Shown piece by piece: positions 27,706 through 38,228 of a stretch of 41,846 nt of DNA. Source of the DNA: Devosia equisanguinis (GTDB lineage: Bacteria; Pseudomonadota; Alphaproteobacteria; Rhizobiales; Hyphomicrobiaceae); the NCBI GenBank assembly GCA_945862355.1, contig CAMAYR010000009.1, positions 1-41,846 of the forward strand, written 5' to 3'. Every line of letters starts with the position of its first letter. Position 1 is the stretch's first letter. The position numbers and the translations under genes were made by a program. The notes under the pieces were generated by a model. That model was not told the origin of the DNA. It ran no database searches and saw only the letters and a list, made by a program, of their open reading frames with translations.

Positions 27706-28965
27706 ATGTCCATCGCCTGCGGTATCGACTTCGGCACCTCAAACTCGGCAGTTGGCGTCTCACGCAACGGGCGTGCGCGCCTGCTCGCCTTGCAGGAGGA
27801 CGCAACCTCGGTGCCGACTGCGCTGTTCTTCAGTCTCGAAGACGACACCCGTAGCCACGGGCGCGAGGCGATGAAGCGCTATCTGAGCCAGGAGCCAGGG
27901 CGGTTGATGCGCTCCATCAAAAGCCTGCTCGGCACCTCGCTGTGGAGCGAGACGACGCAGGTGAAGCATCGCCGCTACGCGTTCGCGGACATCGTGGCGG
28001 ATTATCTGCGGTTCCTGCGCACGGCGGGGGGCAGCCAGCTCGATGCCGAATTGGACAGCGTCGTGCTCGGCCGGCCGGTGTTTTTCGTCGACGACGACGC
28101 GGAGGCCGACCGCGCCGCGCAGGACCAACTGACGGCGGCGGCGCACGCGGCGGGCTTCAAGTCTGTCGAGCTTCAGCTCGAGCCGATCGCTGCGGCGCTG
28201 CACTACGAGACGAGCGTTGCCGCAGAGGAAATCGCGCTCGTCGCGGACATCGGCGGCGGCACGTCGGATTTTTCGATCGTGCGCGTGTCGCCCGAATTGG
28301 CTGGCAAGACGGACCGTCGAGGTGACGTGCTCGGCACCAGTGGCGTGCACATCGGCGGAACGGACTTCGACCGCCTGCTCAGCATGACGACACTGATGCC
28401 GTTCCTGGGGCTGCGCTCCAAACTGAAGCGGGAAGGGATGGAGGCACCGTCGTGGTATTTCGCCGACCTTGCGACGTGGCACCGCGTGAACTTCCTCTAC
28501 GACCAGAAGGTGATCGCGGAAATCAAAACCGTGCGGCGTGATTCGGCGGAGCCAGCAAAGATCGAGCGCCTTTTGCGCGTGCTCGATAAGCGGCTGGGAC
28601 ACGAGCTGCTGGGGCGCATCGAGACGGCCAAGATCGCGATCGGCGAGGAGAAGATGGCGCCGCTGTCTCTGTCGGGGGTGGCGCAGGGGCTCGCGCTTCG
28701 CGTCGAGCGGGGCCGTTTCGAGCGGGCCATCGCGGAATGCCTCGACAGCATCGAAGGGCGCATCGGCGAGGTCATCAGGCAGGCCGGCATCGAGGCTGGC
28801 GACATCCGCACGGTGTTCATGACGGGCGGCTCGTGTGGCGTGCCGGCGGTGCGCGATGCGATCGTGCGCGGAGTTCCGGAGGCACGCGTCGTCGCGGGCG
28901 ATGCTTTCGGCAGCGTGGCGACGGGGCTCGCGCTCGAGGCAGAGCGGCGTTTCGGAGGCAGGTGA
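27706..28965 (+). CDS. Hsp70 family protein (YegD-like)
   Basis: MSIACGIDFGTSNSAVGV, LEPIAAALHYE, ALVADIGGGTSDFSIVRV, GGTDFDRLLS, VFMTGGSCGVPAVRDAI. About 419 aa, so no full-length DnaK substrate-binding region. Confidence 0.92.
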   Translation: MSIACGIDFGTSNSAVGVSRNGRARLLALQEDATSVPTALFFSLEDDTRSHGREAMKRYLSQEPGRLMRSIKSLLGTSLWSETTQVKHRRYAFADIVADYLRFLRTAGGSQLDAELDSVVLGRPVFFVDDDAEADRAAQDQLTAAAHAAGFKSVELQLEPIAAALHYETSVAAEEIALVADIGGGTSDFSIVRVSPELAGKTDRRGDVLGTSGVHIGGTDFDRLLSMTTLMPFLGLRSKLKREGMEAPSWYFADLATWHRVNFLYDQKVIAEIKTVRRDSAEPAKIERLLRVLDKRLGHELLGRIETAKIAIGEEKMAPLSLSGVAQGLALRVERGRFERAIAECLDSIEGRIGEVIRQAGIEAGDIRTVFMTGGSCGVPAVRDAIVRGVPEARVVAGDAFGSVATGLALEAERRFGGR

Positions 28966-29221
28966 GCCGGCCCCGCTCGGCGGATGCCTAGAAGATATGT
29001 GTGGGATGGAGGGGAGGGATCATCTGTTCACCTCGCCGACAGGAATGCGCCACGGCATGGCCGCACGCACAACCAACTGGCGCCCCAAAGGAACCTTAGC
29101 TGTGAGCTGGGATTTCAGGTGAGGGATGGCTCTGTCCGATGGTCTGTAGGTGCCGTGGCGCGGATCGCGGCGGCAGGACCATGCCGGGTGGCATCCGTCC
29201 ATGTCAGGGGCAGTGCGCACC

Positions 29222-31807
29222 ATGAGCATTTCCGGCAGCGCAGGACAGCCAGGTGGAGGCCGCTTCGAGGATTGGGCCGACGGGCCAGCCGATCCCAAGG
29301 ACTGGAAGAAGGTCGTCCTGATCGTCGGGCTCGGCATCCTGTCCTGGGTCGCCACCTACGTCGGTATGCTCGAGCTGATCGAGGCCAACATGGGCGAGCT
29401 GCCGCTCGTCCACAAGCTGATCGTGGCGTTTTCGGTCGCCATGCTGATGATCATGATCGTGTGGCTGCTCGACCAGATGTTCGCGCCGCTGCCGCTTTTC
29501 ACCAAGCTGCTTTACGCCCTGGGCTACGTGTTCCTGACGCTCATCTCGGTGGGCTTCGGGTTCGGCTTCTACTGGAAGGTTCTTGAAAGCCGATCGGAGG
29601 CTTCGCGCTCCGCCGAGGGCGCCGTTGGGCAGGTGCAGAACTCGCTTCTCGCGGCGTCCGCCCGTCTCGACCAGTTGCAGCAGACGCTCGATTCGCTCAC
29701 CACCATCTCGCGCCAGAAGGCCGACAACGAGCGGACGACGGGGACCTCGTGCCCCGGCTCGCGCGCTGGCGACGGGCCCCGTCGCAAAATGCGCGAGGAT
29801 GACGCTGCGCGGTTTTCATTCGCGGGTGACTTCGTCAAGGGGCGCGCCGGACTGGTGAAGAAGGAGATCGGCGGTCTCGAGGCCGAACTCCTCAAGATTG
29901 CGCGCGACGACAAGTCGATCGTCGACAAGTCGGGTACGCGCAACGAGTTCATGCGCAGCCTCGGCCGCAAGCTCGACGGTACGGTGACCGGCTTCAATGC
30001 GTTCCGCACTGATCCGCAGCTTCGCCAGATCCGTGCCGATCTCGCCGAACGCGCGGACAAGACGACGTTCCCGGACAGCCGGGGCGGCACCTATTCCTGT
30101 CCCGATGCGCAGCTCTCGACAGCGCTCAAGGGCGTCGTGCGCGCCATCGACGGTCTGCCGGAGCTCGAGAAGCCCAAGATCGCGACAGTGGAGGGCTCGG
30201 AGGCGACCATCGAGGCGTTCCGCCGGCTGACGGCGACATTCCATGGCCTCATCGTATTCAAGCTGCCGCCTTCGGCCGACGAGCAGCGCGAGTTACAGAA
30301 GAAAGCCGTGCAATCGGTGGAGAATCCGCAGGCCGCCCGGCTCGCACAGGCGGCCAATCAGCAGGCGGGACTTTCGAGCCGCGACTACATTCCATTGGCG
30401 GTCGCGTTGTTCGTCGACTTGTGTCTGTTGCTCGTTTCGATGGGTAGGCCGATCAATCGCCTCCAGAGCCTGGTGCCGAAGATGCGCGAGGCGGAGCGCG
30501 GGCCGGTGATCCAGATCCTATCGCGCTTCAGCGAGATCCACCGCGACCAGAGTATGCGCGAGAGCTTCGAGGTGCTGCGGCACGTCGTGTTCGACTATGC
30601 CGGCGCCTATTACGTGGCGGTGCCGCTAGATGCGCCGTACTTCGAGACGAGGCGCGAGCAGGTGGTCGATCAGGCAACTCGCAAGGCCCGTCTCGTAACG
30701 CGGCAGGTTGCGCTGCCGCCCGCTCGGCGCGACGAGATGCGGGTCGAGGCGCACCTCATCGGCAACCTGTTCGCCAGCTTCGAGAAGGACAAGGTGTTCA
30801 AGCGCGTGATGTGGCTCAACACGGAAGCCGCGCGCCGGCGCTTGCAGCAGCAGGGCAGCAAGTTCGCGAACTCCGAGGCTTTCCGCATCTACCGCTTCGC
30901 GGATGGAGCGTGGTCGCAGATCATCCTGGGGGCTGTGATGGGTGCTGCCCGCCGGGTGGAGGCGCGGCGCGGCGTCGTCGCAGACGAGGCCGGCCGGCGC
31001 GAGCCGACGCTCGAACTGCTGAGCGACCGGATGCGACAGGCGGAGGTCGAGGCGGAAGCTGATCGCCACGCACCGGCACCCAAGCCGGTGCCGGAGCGCC
31101 GCCGCGGATACGCCGCCGTGCCTTTGCCGGTCGATCCGGATCTGGCTGCTCAATTCGGACCGTATGCCACCGGTGCGCAGGCCGAGCGCGCCGAGCGCTA
31201 TCCCGCGGCTGCGGCCCACGACAGTCGGCACGCCAACAACAACACGCGGCCGGGTCCGTCGGCGTGGGCGGGGCCTTCAACGGCAGCGCCCGCCGAGCTG
31301 CCCGAGGCGCCGAACGTGCTGCCCTTCAAGCAGCAGCCCGGCGGCCCGCGCGGTCTGGCCGACGAAGGAACCGGTGAGGCAGACGACATGCGGTTGCCCA
31401 ATATCATCGCGCGCGGCCACGCGGTCGCGGCGGCTCGCCTCGAGCCCACGGTGGGGGCGATGCCTGACAGCCGAGCCATGACGGTGACGGCGACCGAGCG
31501 ACGGTTCTCGTTCGAGGTGCCGCTCAACGAGGCCGGCTTTGCGCAAGGGCTTTATGGCGTTGCCGGTGTCCTTCGCAGTCGAGCTGCTGGGATGTCGCTG
31601 GCGGCCCAGGAAACGACCGTGGAACAGGACGTGCAGGCTGGCGGCGAGGCTGGCAGCGAGGCTGGCGAGACGGATCGCACCGAGAGTGCGCCAACCATCG
31701 TTGCACTTCCTGTCACAACAGTGGCGACGGCCCAGCCTTCGGTTGCCGACCGGGCGACCGCGCTGGCCTTGCCGGCGCCGATACGGGAGCACGAGCACCG
31801 TGGGTGA
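29222..31807 (+). CDS. Uncharacterised membrane protein with about 4 predicted TM segments and a large Pro/Ala-rich cytoplasmic tail
   Basis: Hydrophobic segments VVLIVGLGILSWVATYVGML, LIVAFSVAMLMIMIVWLL, LLYALGYVFLTLISVGFGFGFYW, and later YIPLAVALFVDLCLLLVSM, flanking a roughly 240-aa charged helical region with two Cys (TSCPGS, YSCPDA). Confidence 0.8.
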   Translation: MSISGSAGQPGGGRFEDWADGPADPKDWKKVVLIVGLGILSWVATYVGMLELIEANMGELPLVHKLIVAFSVAMLMIMIVWLLDQMFAPLPLFTKLLYALGYVFLTLISVGFGFGFYWKVLESRSEASRSAEGAVGQVQNSLLAASARLDQLQQTLDSLTTISRQKADNERTTGTSCPGSRAGDGPRRKMREDDAARFSFAGDFVKGRAGLVKKEIGGLEAELLKIARDDKSIVDKSGTRNEFMRSLGRKLDGTVTGFNAFRTDPQLRQIRADLAERADKTTFPDSRGGTYSCPDAQLSTALKGVVRAIDGLPELEKPKIATVEGSEATIEAFRRLTATFHGLIVFKLPPSADEQRELQKKAVQSVENPQAARLAQAANQQAGLSSRDYIPLAVALFVDLCLLLVSMGRPINRLQSLVPKMREAERGPVIQILSRFSEIHRDQSMRESFEVLRHVVFDYAGAYYVAVPLDAPYFETRREQVVDQATRKARLVTRQVALPPARRDEMRVEAHLIGNLFASFEKDKVFKRVMWLNTEAARRRLQQQGSKFANSEAFRIYRFADGAWSQIILGAVMGAARRVEARRGVVADEAGRREPTLELLSDRMRQAEVEAEADRHAPAPKPVPERRRGYAAVPLPVDPDLAAQFGPYATGAQAERAERYPAAAAHDSRHANNNTRPGPSAWAGPSTAAPAELPEAPNVLPFKQQPGGPRGLADEGTGEADDMRLPNIIARGHAVAAARLEPTVGAMPDSRAMTVTATERRFSFEVPLNEAGFAQGLYGVAGVLRSRAAGMSLAAQETTVEQDVQAGGEAGSEAGETDRTESAPTIVALPVTTVATAQPSVADRATALALPAPIREHEHRG

Positions 31808-31958
31808 GACGCAGGTGTTCAACGTAGAAATTTCACCGGGCGTGGGACACTGTGAAAGACTTATTTAACCGCCCTGGGCTTTACATGATGCCTACAACCA
31901 GACGGCTTCAGCGGCGGCTGCCCATCGCCCCTACTGAGCCGCGACAGAGGGAACTTGC

Positions 31959-32558
31959 ATGAGCCGGAAAGTCGCGCCTTTCATCGACATCGTCAGGCTG
32001 GAGGACAAGGAGGCCAAGTTGACGGCCTTTATCCGCACTCTCGTCGAGCAGACGGGCGGCGTGAGCGATGCCGATCCGAAAGGAAACGCGGTGCTGCTCA
32101 TCGCACGCTCGACCGAGAGCCCGGTGGCGAAGGCGGTCGCAGCGCTCGTCCGCGAGGGAACCATTCGCGTGCCGGTCAAGACAATTCTGGCGCTTGCACC
32201 AAGGCAGGAGGCCGAGGGCGTCAGCGAGACGTTGTCGGCGATCGTCGGTACGCATGGCGGCCGGCTGGTGCGCGATGTGCGCCTCTTCGATGCCCACGAG
32301 CAGATCGTTCTTGGGCAGGCGGCGAGCTGGACCGGCGACTGCATGCGCCGCGATCCGATGAAGCGTGACGCCTTCGAGTGCTTCGCTGGCGACTGCAGCA
32401 AGACTGCGGGCTGGGCGCGGACCTCTTTCGAACGGCTGTGGAACATCTGCGAGCCGCTGCCGGAAGACCTGCTGCAGCCCGTCACCGCTGAGACCTGTCC
32501 GCCGCCGGTCGGCGTTGAGGATGCGGTGGCCGAACCGCTAGGCAGCCCCCAAGTCTGA
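31959..32558 (+). CDS. Uncharacterised protein (199 aa), Cys-containing C-terminal half
   Basis: MSRKVAPFIDIVRLEDKEAKLTAFIRTLVEQTGG...; ORF downstream of the membrane protein gene and ended by a terminator-like hairpin. Confidence 0.75.
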   Translation: MSRKVAPFIDIVRLEDKEAKLTAFIRTLVEQTGGVSDADPKGNAVLLIARSTESPVAKAVAALVREGTIRVPVKTILALAPRQEAEGVSETLSAIVGTHGGRLVRDVRLFDAHEQIVLGQAASWTGDCMRRDPMKRDAFECFAGDCSKTAGWARTSFERLWNICEPLPEDLLQPVTAETCPPPVGVEDAVAEPLGSPQV

Positions 32559-32592
32559 GACGGATTGATCAAGTCAGCCAAGAGTTTTTGCG

Positions 32593-32618
32593 CGCCGGCA
32601 GGGTCTCTCCTGCCGGCG
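32593..32618 (+). terminator. 10-bp stem hairpin downstream of the 199-aa ORF
   Basis: CGCCGGCAGG-GTCTCT-CCTGCCGGCG followed by TTCTCGTT; 35 nt after the stop codon. Confidence 0.75.
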
Positions 32619-32802
32619 TTCTCGTTCGACGGTCGGCATCACAGTCGAAAGCGTGGGGATCGCGCCCGCAATTGGGCGCAATTATCCGATTTTGTCGGTA
32701 GCAGTCTTTCGCCAGTGGCTGGAAATGCGCGCCGCGTTGGGTGATGCTACACTCGACGTCCATCCGCAATTCCGGTTCGCGTGTCTCGTCGAGAGGTTTC
32801 CC

Positions 32803-35800
32803 ATGCTCCGCGCGCTCATCGTTCTGCTGACTGCGCTCGCAGGCTTGCCAGCGATGGCTCAGCAGGCCGCGACGACTTCGGTTTTCACTCATCAAGGGGC
32901 ATCACGAGATGCCGCGCGCTACGAGGCGCAACTCAAGGCAGCGCTGCCGGCGCAACAGCAGAACCGCCGGGCGCGTGATCTCAAGGCGGCAGGGGAGAAG
33001 CTGCTCGCAGCCGGCGCCGACGTGCGGGGAGCCGCACGACAGCTTTCGCAGGCAGCCGCCCTGGAGCCGCAGGATTGGGAGAGCTGGCTCGGCCTGGCTC
33101 GAGCATTGCTCGCCATCAAGCCCTCCGAGAACACCTCCGAACGCTTCGAGCTTCCCACCCAAGCCACCGCCGCAGCCTACACGGCCTATCAGCGTGCGCC
33201 GAACGATGCGGCACGCGCGCTCGCGCTCGTCGTGCTGGGGGAAGCGTTCCGCCGCCGCTCCATATGGCGGCCGGCGATCGATGCACTGCGCGTCAGTCTC
33301 GCGCTCGCGGACAATCCTACCGTCCGCAGGACTTACGAAACGCTGCGCGCCCAGCACGGCTTCCGGATGCTCGACTATACGGTCGAGAACGAAGCGCAGG
33401 ATCCGCGGCTGTGCATCCAGTTCTCCGAGCGATTGCAGCGGGCGGAGGTGGATCTGGCGCGCTTCGTCGCGCTGGATGGCAAGGCAGCCGACAACATCAC
33501 GGGCGAGGGGCGGCAGGTCTGTATCGAGGGGCTGAGCCACGGCAAGCGCTACGAGGTGACTGTGCGCGCGGGGCTGCCTTCGGTGATCGGCGAGGCGCTG
33601 CTGAAACCGGCGATTATTCCAGTCTATGTGCGTGACCGGTCACCGGTCGTGCGCTTCCCGGCCAAGAGCTACGTGCTGCCTTCGCGCGGCCAGCAGGGGC
33701 TGCCCGTCAATTCGATCAACACCAGCCGGCTCGGCATCGAGATCTATCGCGTCGGCGACAGGAACCTGACGGCGGTGACGGGAAGCAACGGCGATTTCAT
33801 GCGGCAGCTATCGGGCTCGGATGCAGCCACGCTCGCGGCCGAGCGGGGCGCCAAGGTCTATTCAGGCGAGCTCGAGGTGACGCCGAGGCTCAATGCGGAA
33901 GTGACGACCGCAGTGCCGATCGGCGAGGCCGTTCCCGAGCTCAAACCCGGCGTCTATGCGATGCTCGCTCGCGTGCTCGATGCCAAGGGCAAAGGCGACG
34001 ACGAGAGTACGGGGCGGAGTGCGACGCAATGGTTCATCGTCTCCGACCTCGGTCTGGCGGCGTTCACCGGCGACAACGGATTGCACGCCTTCGTGCGATC
34101 GCTCACCACGACGGAGCCAGTTCATAATGCCGGCGTGCGGATCGTCGCGCGCAATAACGAAGTGCTGGCGCAGGGACGCACGGACGGAGCCGGTTATGTG
34201 CGGTTCGAGCCGGGAATGGTGCGCGGTGAGGGCGGTCTGCAGCCGGCGCTGCTGATCGCGGAGACGGCGAATGGGCAATACGCTTTCCTGGATCTGGCGA
34301 GTGGTGCTTTCGATCTGTCAGACCGGGGCGTGAAAGGCCGTGCGAGCCCAGGTGCGCTCGATGCCTACCTGTATTCCGATCGCGGGGTCTATCGGCCGGG
34401 CGAAACTGTCCATCTCAATGGGCTCATGCGCGACAAGGCGGGTGCAGCATCGGTGGTGCCGGCCACGCTCATCGTGACGCGACCCGACGGCGTCGAGCAT
34501 GTCCGCATCGCGCTGACGGATCAAGGGCTGGGCGGGCGGGCGCATCAGTTGCGTCTGTCGGGCACCGCCATGACGGGTACGTGGCGCGCGAAGCTTCACA
34601 CCGACCCGAAGGCAGATCCGCTTTCGGCGGCCGCGTTCCTCGTCGAGGATTTCGTGCCGGAGCGACTCGAGTTGCGCTTGAGGCCGGCACAGCCCGCGCT
34701 CGTGCCGGAGGTGGCCGGTACCATCGACGTCACGGGGCGCTATCTCTACGGACCGCCTGCGGCCAATCTCGCCGCAGAGGCGGAGATCGTCGTGAAGACA
34801 GGAACCGTGGCGGGCGCAGTACCGTTCCCGGGCTATCGCTTCGGCCTGGTCGACGAGAAGATCACTCCAGTCCGCAAAGCGCTCGAGAAGGTGCCTGGAA
34901 CGGACGCGAAGGGCGAACTGCCGCTCGAGGTGCTGCTGCCGCCGATCCCGCGCACGGTCCAGCCGCTGATGGCGGAGGTGATGGTACGCCTGCGTGAGCC
35001 GGGCGGAAGGACCATCGAGCGCAAGGTGAGCCTGCCCGTCGATGCGCGCCTGCCGCGGATCGGCATCAAGCCTGCCTTCAGCGGCGATGGTGTCGGCGAT
35101 GGCGAGGCGGCGTCTTTCGATGTCGTCATTCTCGACGAGAGCAGCCGCCGGCTCGGCGGCAAGAGACTGGCATGGACGCTCTACAGGCTCGAGAGCAATT
35201 GGCAGTGGTACCGGCGGGACGATTCCTGGCAGTACGAGGCTGTCACGCTCACGCGAAAGGCCGGCAACGGCCACATCGACAGCCAGACCGACGTGCCGGC
35301 AAAGATCGAGCAAAGGTTGGAAGGCGGACGCTATCGGCTGGAGGTTGCGAGCACCGAGGCTGGCGGACCGGTCACGACAGTCAACTTCAATGTCGGCTGG
35401 TATGGTGGCGAGCAGGCCGATACGCCCGAGATGCTCGACCTAGCGCTCGACAAGTCGGACTACAAGCCGGGCGAGACGGCGAAGCTCAAGGTCGCCTCGC
35501 GCCAGGGCGGCAAGTTGCTCGTCACAGTGCTCGGCGGCGGGCTGCTCGCGCAGCGCACTGTCGATTTGCCCAATGGCGGGGGAGAGGTGTCGCTCGATGT
35601 CGGGCGCAACTGGGGCTCGGGCGCCTACGTGACCGCCTCGCTCTATCGTGCGCTGGACGAGAAACAGCGGCGGATGCCGTCGCGGGCGATCGGGCTCAAG
35701 TGGCTGCAGATCGATCAGTCCGAGCGAACGCTGAAGGTGGCGCTCGGTGCTCCCGACAAGATCGGTTCAGGCTCGCGGCTCACGGTGCCGATCAAGGTCG

Positions 35801-38118
35801 AGGGGCTGGCGCGCGGCGAGGAAGCCCGCGTGACGGTTGCAGCCGTAGATACCGGCATTCTCAATCTGACGCGTTTCGAGGCGCCCAAACCTGAGGGTTG
35901 GTTCTACGCGCAGACGAAGCTTGGCTCGGAAGTGCGCGACCTCTACGGCCGCCTCATCGACGGGATGCGAGCAGAGCGGGGCAAGCTGCGCTCGGGCGGC
36001 GACGGCGCGGAGGGTGGTGGCATGTCGATGTCCGGCAGCCCGCCGGTCGAGACGCTGGTGGCGCTGCATTCAGGCATCGTGAAAGTCGCACCGGACGGCA
36101 CGGCCAGCGTCGCGTTCGATCTTCCCGACTTCAATGGACAGGTGAGCCTGATGGCCGTCGCGTGGAGCGGGGCCAAGGTCGGGCACGGCACGAGAAACGT
36201 GATCGTTCGGGATCCGATCGCGCTCACGGTAACGGCGCCGCGTTTCCTCACGCTTGGCGACGAGGCGCGGCTCGATCTTTCGCTGCACAACGTCGAAGGA
36301 GCAGCGGGTGCCTACAAGCTCGCCGTGGAGCTGGAAACCGCTGCCGGTGCTGGAGCTTCTATCCTGCAGCGCGACGTGGCGCTGAAAGCCAGCGAGCGGC
36401 GCTCCGAACGGCTCACGGTGAAGCCCGGCGAAACGGGTCTCGTCAGCTATGCGGTGCGGATCACCGGTCCCGGCGGCGTGGACGTGAAGCGCCGCCTGAC
36501 GCTCGACGTGAAAGTGCCCGGCGGCGACATCAAGCGGGTGACGGTGGCAAAGATCGCGCCGCGGACAGGCAAGCTCACATTGTCGAAGGATCTGCTGACC
36601 GACCTCATTCCCGGCCGTAGCATGGTCAACGTGAACGTCGGTCCCGTGGCCGCGTTCGACGTGCCGGGCCTGCTGACCCAGCTCGATCGCTATCCATATG
36701 GCTGTGCGGAACAGACGACCTCGCGCGCCCTGCCATTGCTCTACGCCAACGAGATGGCTTCCCAGCTCGGGCTGCGCGCGGACGGCGACATCAAGGAGCG
36801 CGTGCAGGGTGCCGTCGATCGCGTGCTCGAAATGCAGACGTCGTCGGGCGCATTCGGCATATGGGGTCCGCGCAATCCGGACATGTGGCTCACCGCCTAT
36901 GTCACGGACTTCCTGACGCGGGCGAAGGAGACGGGATATCAGGTAAAGCCGCAGGCGTTCACCGCCGCGCTCGACCGGTTGCAGTCGTTCGTGTCCTACG
37001 CCTCCGACTTCGACAAGGGCGGTGAGGACCGGGCCTATGCACTCTATGTGCTGACGCGCAACGGCCGTGCACCGGCCGGCGAGCTGCGCTACTACGTCGA
37101 CACGCGGCTCGAGCGGTTCTCCTCGAGCCTGGCGAAGGCGCAGCTCGGTGCAGCACTCGCCATGATCGGCGAGCGGGAGCGGGCCGAACTGGCGTTCCGC
37201 GCAGCGCTCGATCTGCCGGCGGAAAAGGGGACCGAGTACCGTGGCGACTACGGCTCGCGCATCCGCGATGGTGCCGCGCTTTTGACGCTCGCCTCCGAGG
37301 TGAAGGCCGTGACGGGCGAGGTTCCGCGGCTTGCCAGTGTGCTCGCCAAGGCGTTCTCCGAGCGCACGTACACCTCGACGCAAGAGCAGGCGTGGATGCT
37401 TCTGGCCGCACGCGCACTTTCCGAGCAGGCCCGGACGACGGAGCTCACTGTCGGGGGGATTGCGCACAAGGGTCAGCTCATGCGTCGTATTCGTGGCGCC
37501 GAGCTCATCGACGGGCAACTCGTCATCACCAACGAGAGCGATCAGGCGGTGGATGCGGTGGTGTCGGTGATCGGCGCTGCGCTGACGCCCGAGCCGGCGG
37601 TCGAGAAGGGCTTCCGCATCGAGCGCAGCTACTACACGCTCGACGGGCGGAAGGTGGATCTCGAAAGCGCATCGGGCGGCGCGGGACGCTTGCAGCAGAA
37701 CGATCGCCTCGTCGCGGTGGTGAAGGTCGAGGCCTCCGAGAAGGGCGGGCGGGTGCTGCTCGTCGACCGGTTGCCGGCGGGGCTCGAAATCGAGAACCCG
37801 CGCATCGTCGAAAGCGGCGACGTGAAAAGCCTCGCCTGGCTCAAGACGACGGCGCGGCCGGAGCATTCCGAGTTCCGCGACGACCGGTTCGTGGCCGCAT
37901 TCAATTTCTCCGGGCGGCAGCGCGGCCGGGGAGACGACGACGAAGCCGAGGGCGATGCTACCAAGGGGCCGGTCGCCAGCGCCACCGTCGCCTACATGGT
38001 TCGCGCGGTGACACCGGGCAGCTTCGTGCATCCGGCCGCGACGGTGGAGGACATGTACCGTCCGGAGCGGTATGCGCGGACCGCAACTGGCCGCCTCACT
38101 GTGACGGCGAAGGAGTAG
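32803..38118 (+). CDS. Bacterial alpha-2-macroglobulin family protein with thioester motif
   Basis: Signal-like MLRALIVLLTALAGLPAMAQQ; DRGVYRPGETVHLNGLMRD; DLYGRLIDGM; YPYGCAEQTTSRALP (CxEQ thioester at 36703-36714). Linked to the downstream PBP1C gene. Confidence 0.95.
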   Translation: MLRALIVLLTALAGLPAMAQQAATTSVFTHQGASRDAARYEAQLKAALPAQQQNRRARDLKAAGEKLLAAGADVRGAARQLSQAAALEPQDWESWLGLARALLAIKPSENTSERFELPTQATAAAYTAYQRAPNDAARALALVVLGEAFRRRSIWRPAIDALRVSLALADNPTVRRTYETLRAQHGFRMLDYTVENEAQDPRLCIQFSERLQRAEVDLARFVALDGKAADNITGEGRQVCIEGLSHGKRYEVTVRAGLPSVIGEALLKPAIIPVYVRDRSPVVRFPAKSYVLPSRGQQGLPVNSINTSRLGIEIYRVGDRNLTAVTGSNGDFMRQLSGSDAATLAAERGAKVYSGELEVTPRLNAEVTTAVPIGEAVPELKPGVYAMLARVLDAKGKGDDESTGRSATQWFIVSDLGLAAFTGDNGLHAFVRSLTTTEPVHNAGVRIVARNNEVLAQGRTDGAGYVRFEPGMVRGEGGLQPALLIAETANGQYAFLDLASGAFDLSDRGVKGRASPGALDAYLYSDRGVYRPGETVHLNGLMRDKAGAASVVPATLIVTRPDGVEHVRIALTDQGLGGRAHQLRLSGTAMTGTWRAKLHTDPKADPLSAAAFLVEDFVPERLELRLRPAQPALVPEVAGTIDVTGRYLYGPPAANLAAEAEIVVKTGTVAGAVPFPGYRFGLVDEKITPVRKALEKVPGTDAKGELPLEVLLPPIPRTVQPLMAEVMVRLREPGGRTIERKVSLPVDARLPRIGIKPAFSGDGVGDGEAASFDVVILDESSRRLGGKRLAWTLYRLESNWQWYRRDDSWQYEAVTLTRKAGNGHIDSQTDVPAKIEQRLEGGRYRLEVASTEAGGPVTTVNFNVGWYGGEQADTPEMLDLALDKSDYKPGETAKLKVASRQGGKLLVTVLGGGLLAQRTVDLPNGGGEVSLDVGRNWGSGAYVTASLYRALDEKQRRMPSRAIGLKWLQIDQSERTLKVALGAPDKIGSGSRLTVPIKVEGLARGEEARVTVAAVDTGILNLTRFEAPKPEGWFYAQTKLGSEVRDLYGRLIDGMRAERGKLRSGGDGAEGGGMSMSGSPPVETLVALHSGIVKVAPDGTASVAFDLPDFNGQVSLMAVAWSGAKVGHGTRNVIVRDPIALTVTAPRFLTLGDEARLDLSLHNVEGAAGAYKLAVELETAAGAGASILQRDVALKASERRSERLTVKPGETGLVSYAVRITGPGGVDVKRRLTLDVKVPGGDIKRVTVAKIAPRTGKLTLSKDLLTDLIPGRSMVNVNVGPVAAFDVPGLLTQLDRYPYGCAEQTTSRALPLLYANEMASQLGLRADGDIKERVQGAVDRVLEMQTSSGAFGIWGPRNPDMWLTAYVTDFLTRAKETGYQVKPQAFTAALDRLQSFVSYASDFDKGGEDRAYALYVLTRNGRAPAGELRYYVDTRLERFSSSLAKAQLGAALAMIGERERAELAFRAALDLPAEKGTEYRGDYGSRIRDGAALLTLASEVKAVTGEVPRLASVLAKAFSERTYTSTQEQAWMLLAARALSEQARTTELTVGGIAHKGQLMRRIRGAELIDGQLVITNESDQAVDAVVSVIGAALTPEPAVEKGFRIERSYYTLDGRKVDLESASGGAGRLQQNDRLVAVVKVEASEKGGRVLLVDRLPAGLEIENPRIVESGDVKSLAWLKTTARPEHSEFRDDRFVAAFNFSGRQRGRGDDDEAEGDATKGPVASATVAYMVRAVTPGSFVHPAATVEDMYRPERYARTATGRLTVTAKE

Positions 38119-38228
38119 GCACAAAGCTGCGTGCTTCCCCGCCGCAGTTCGGGCTCGCGATTCCGGGAGCCCCAAAAAGCAACATGACTGAAACGATGCG
38201 ACTGCCCATTGCCACCGGAAGACATGAC

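Noticed and set aside
37392-38183. N-terminal extension of the PBP1C ORF
   Set aside because: Out-of-frame overlap with the A2M 3' end; the PBP1C signal-anchor and GT domain begin after 38184/38229.
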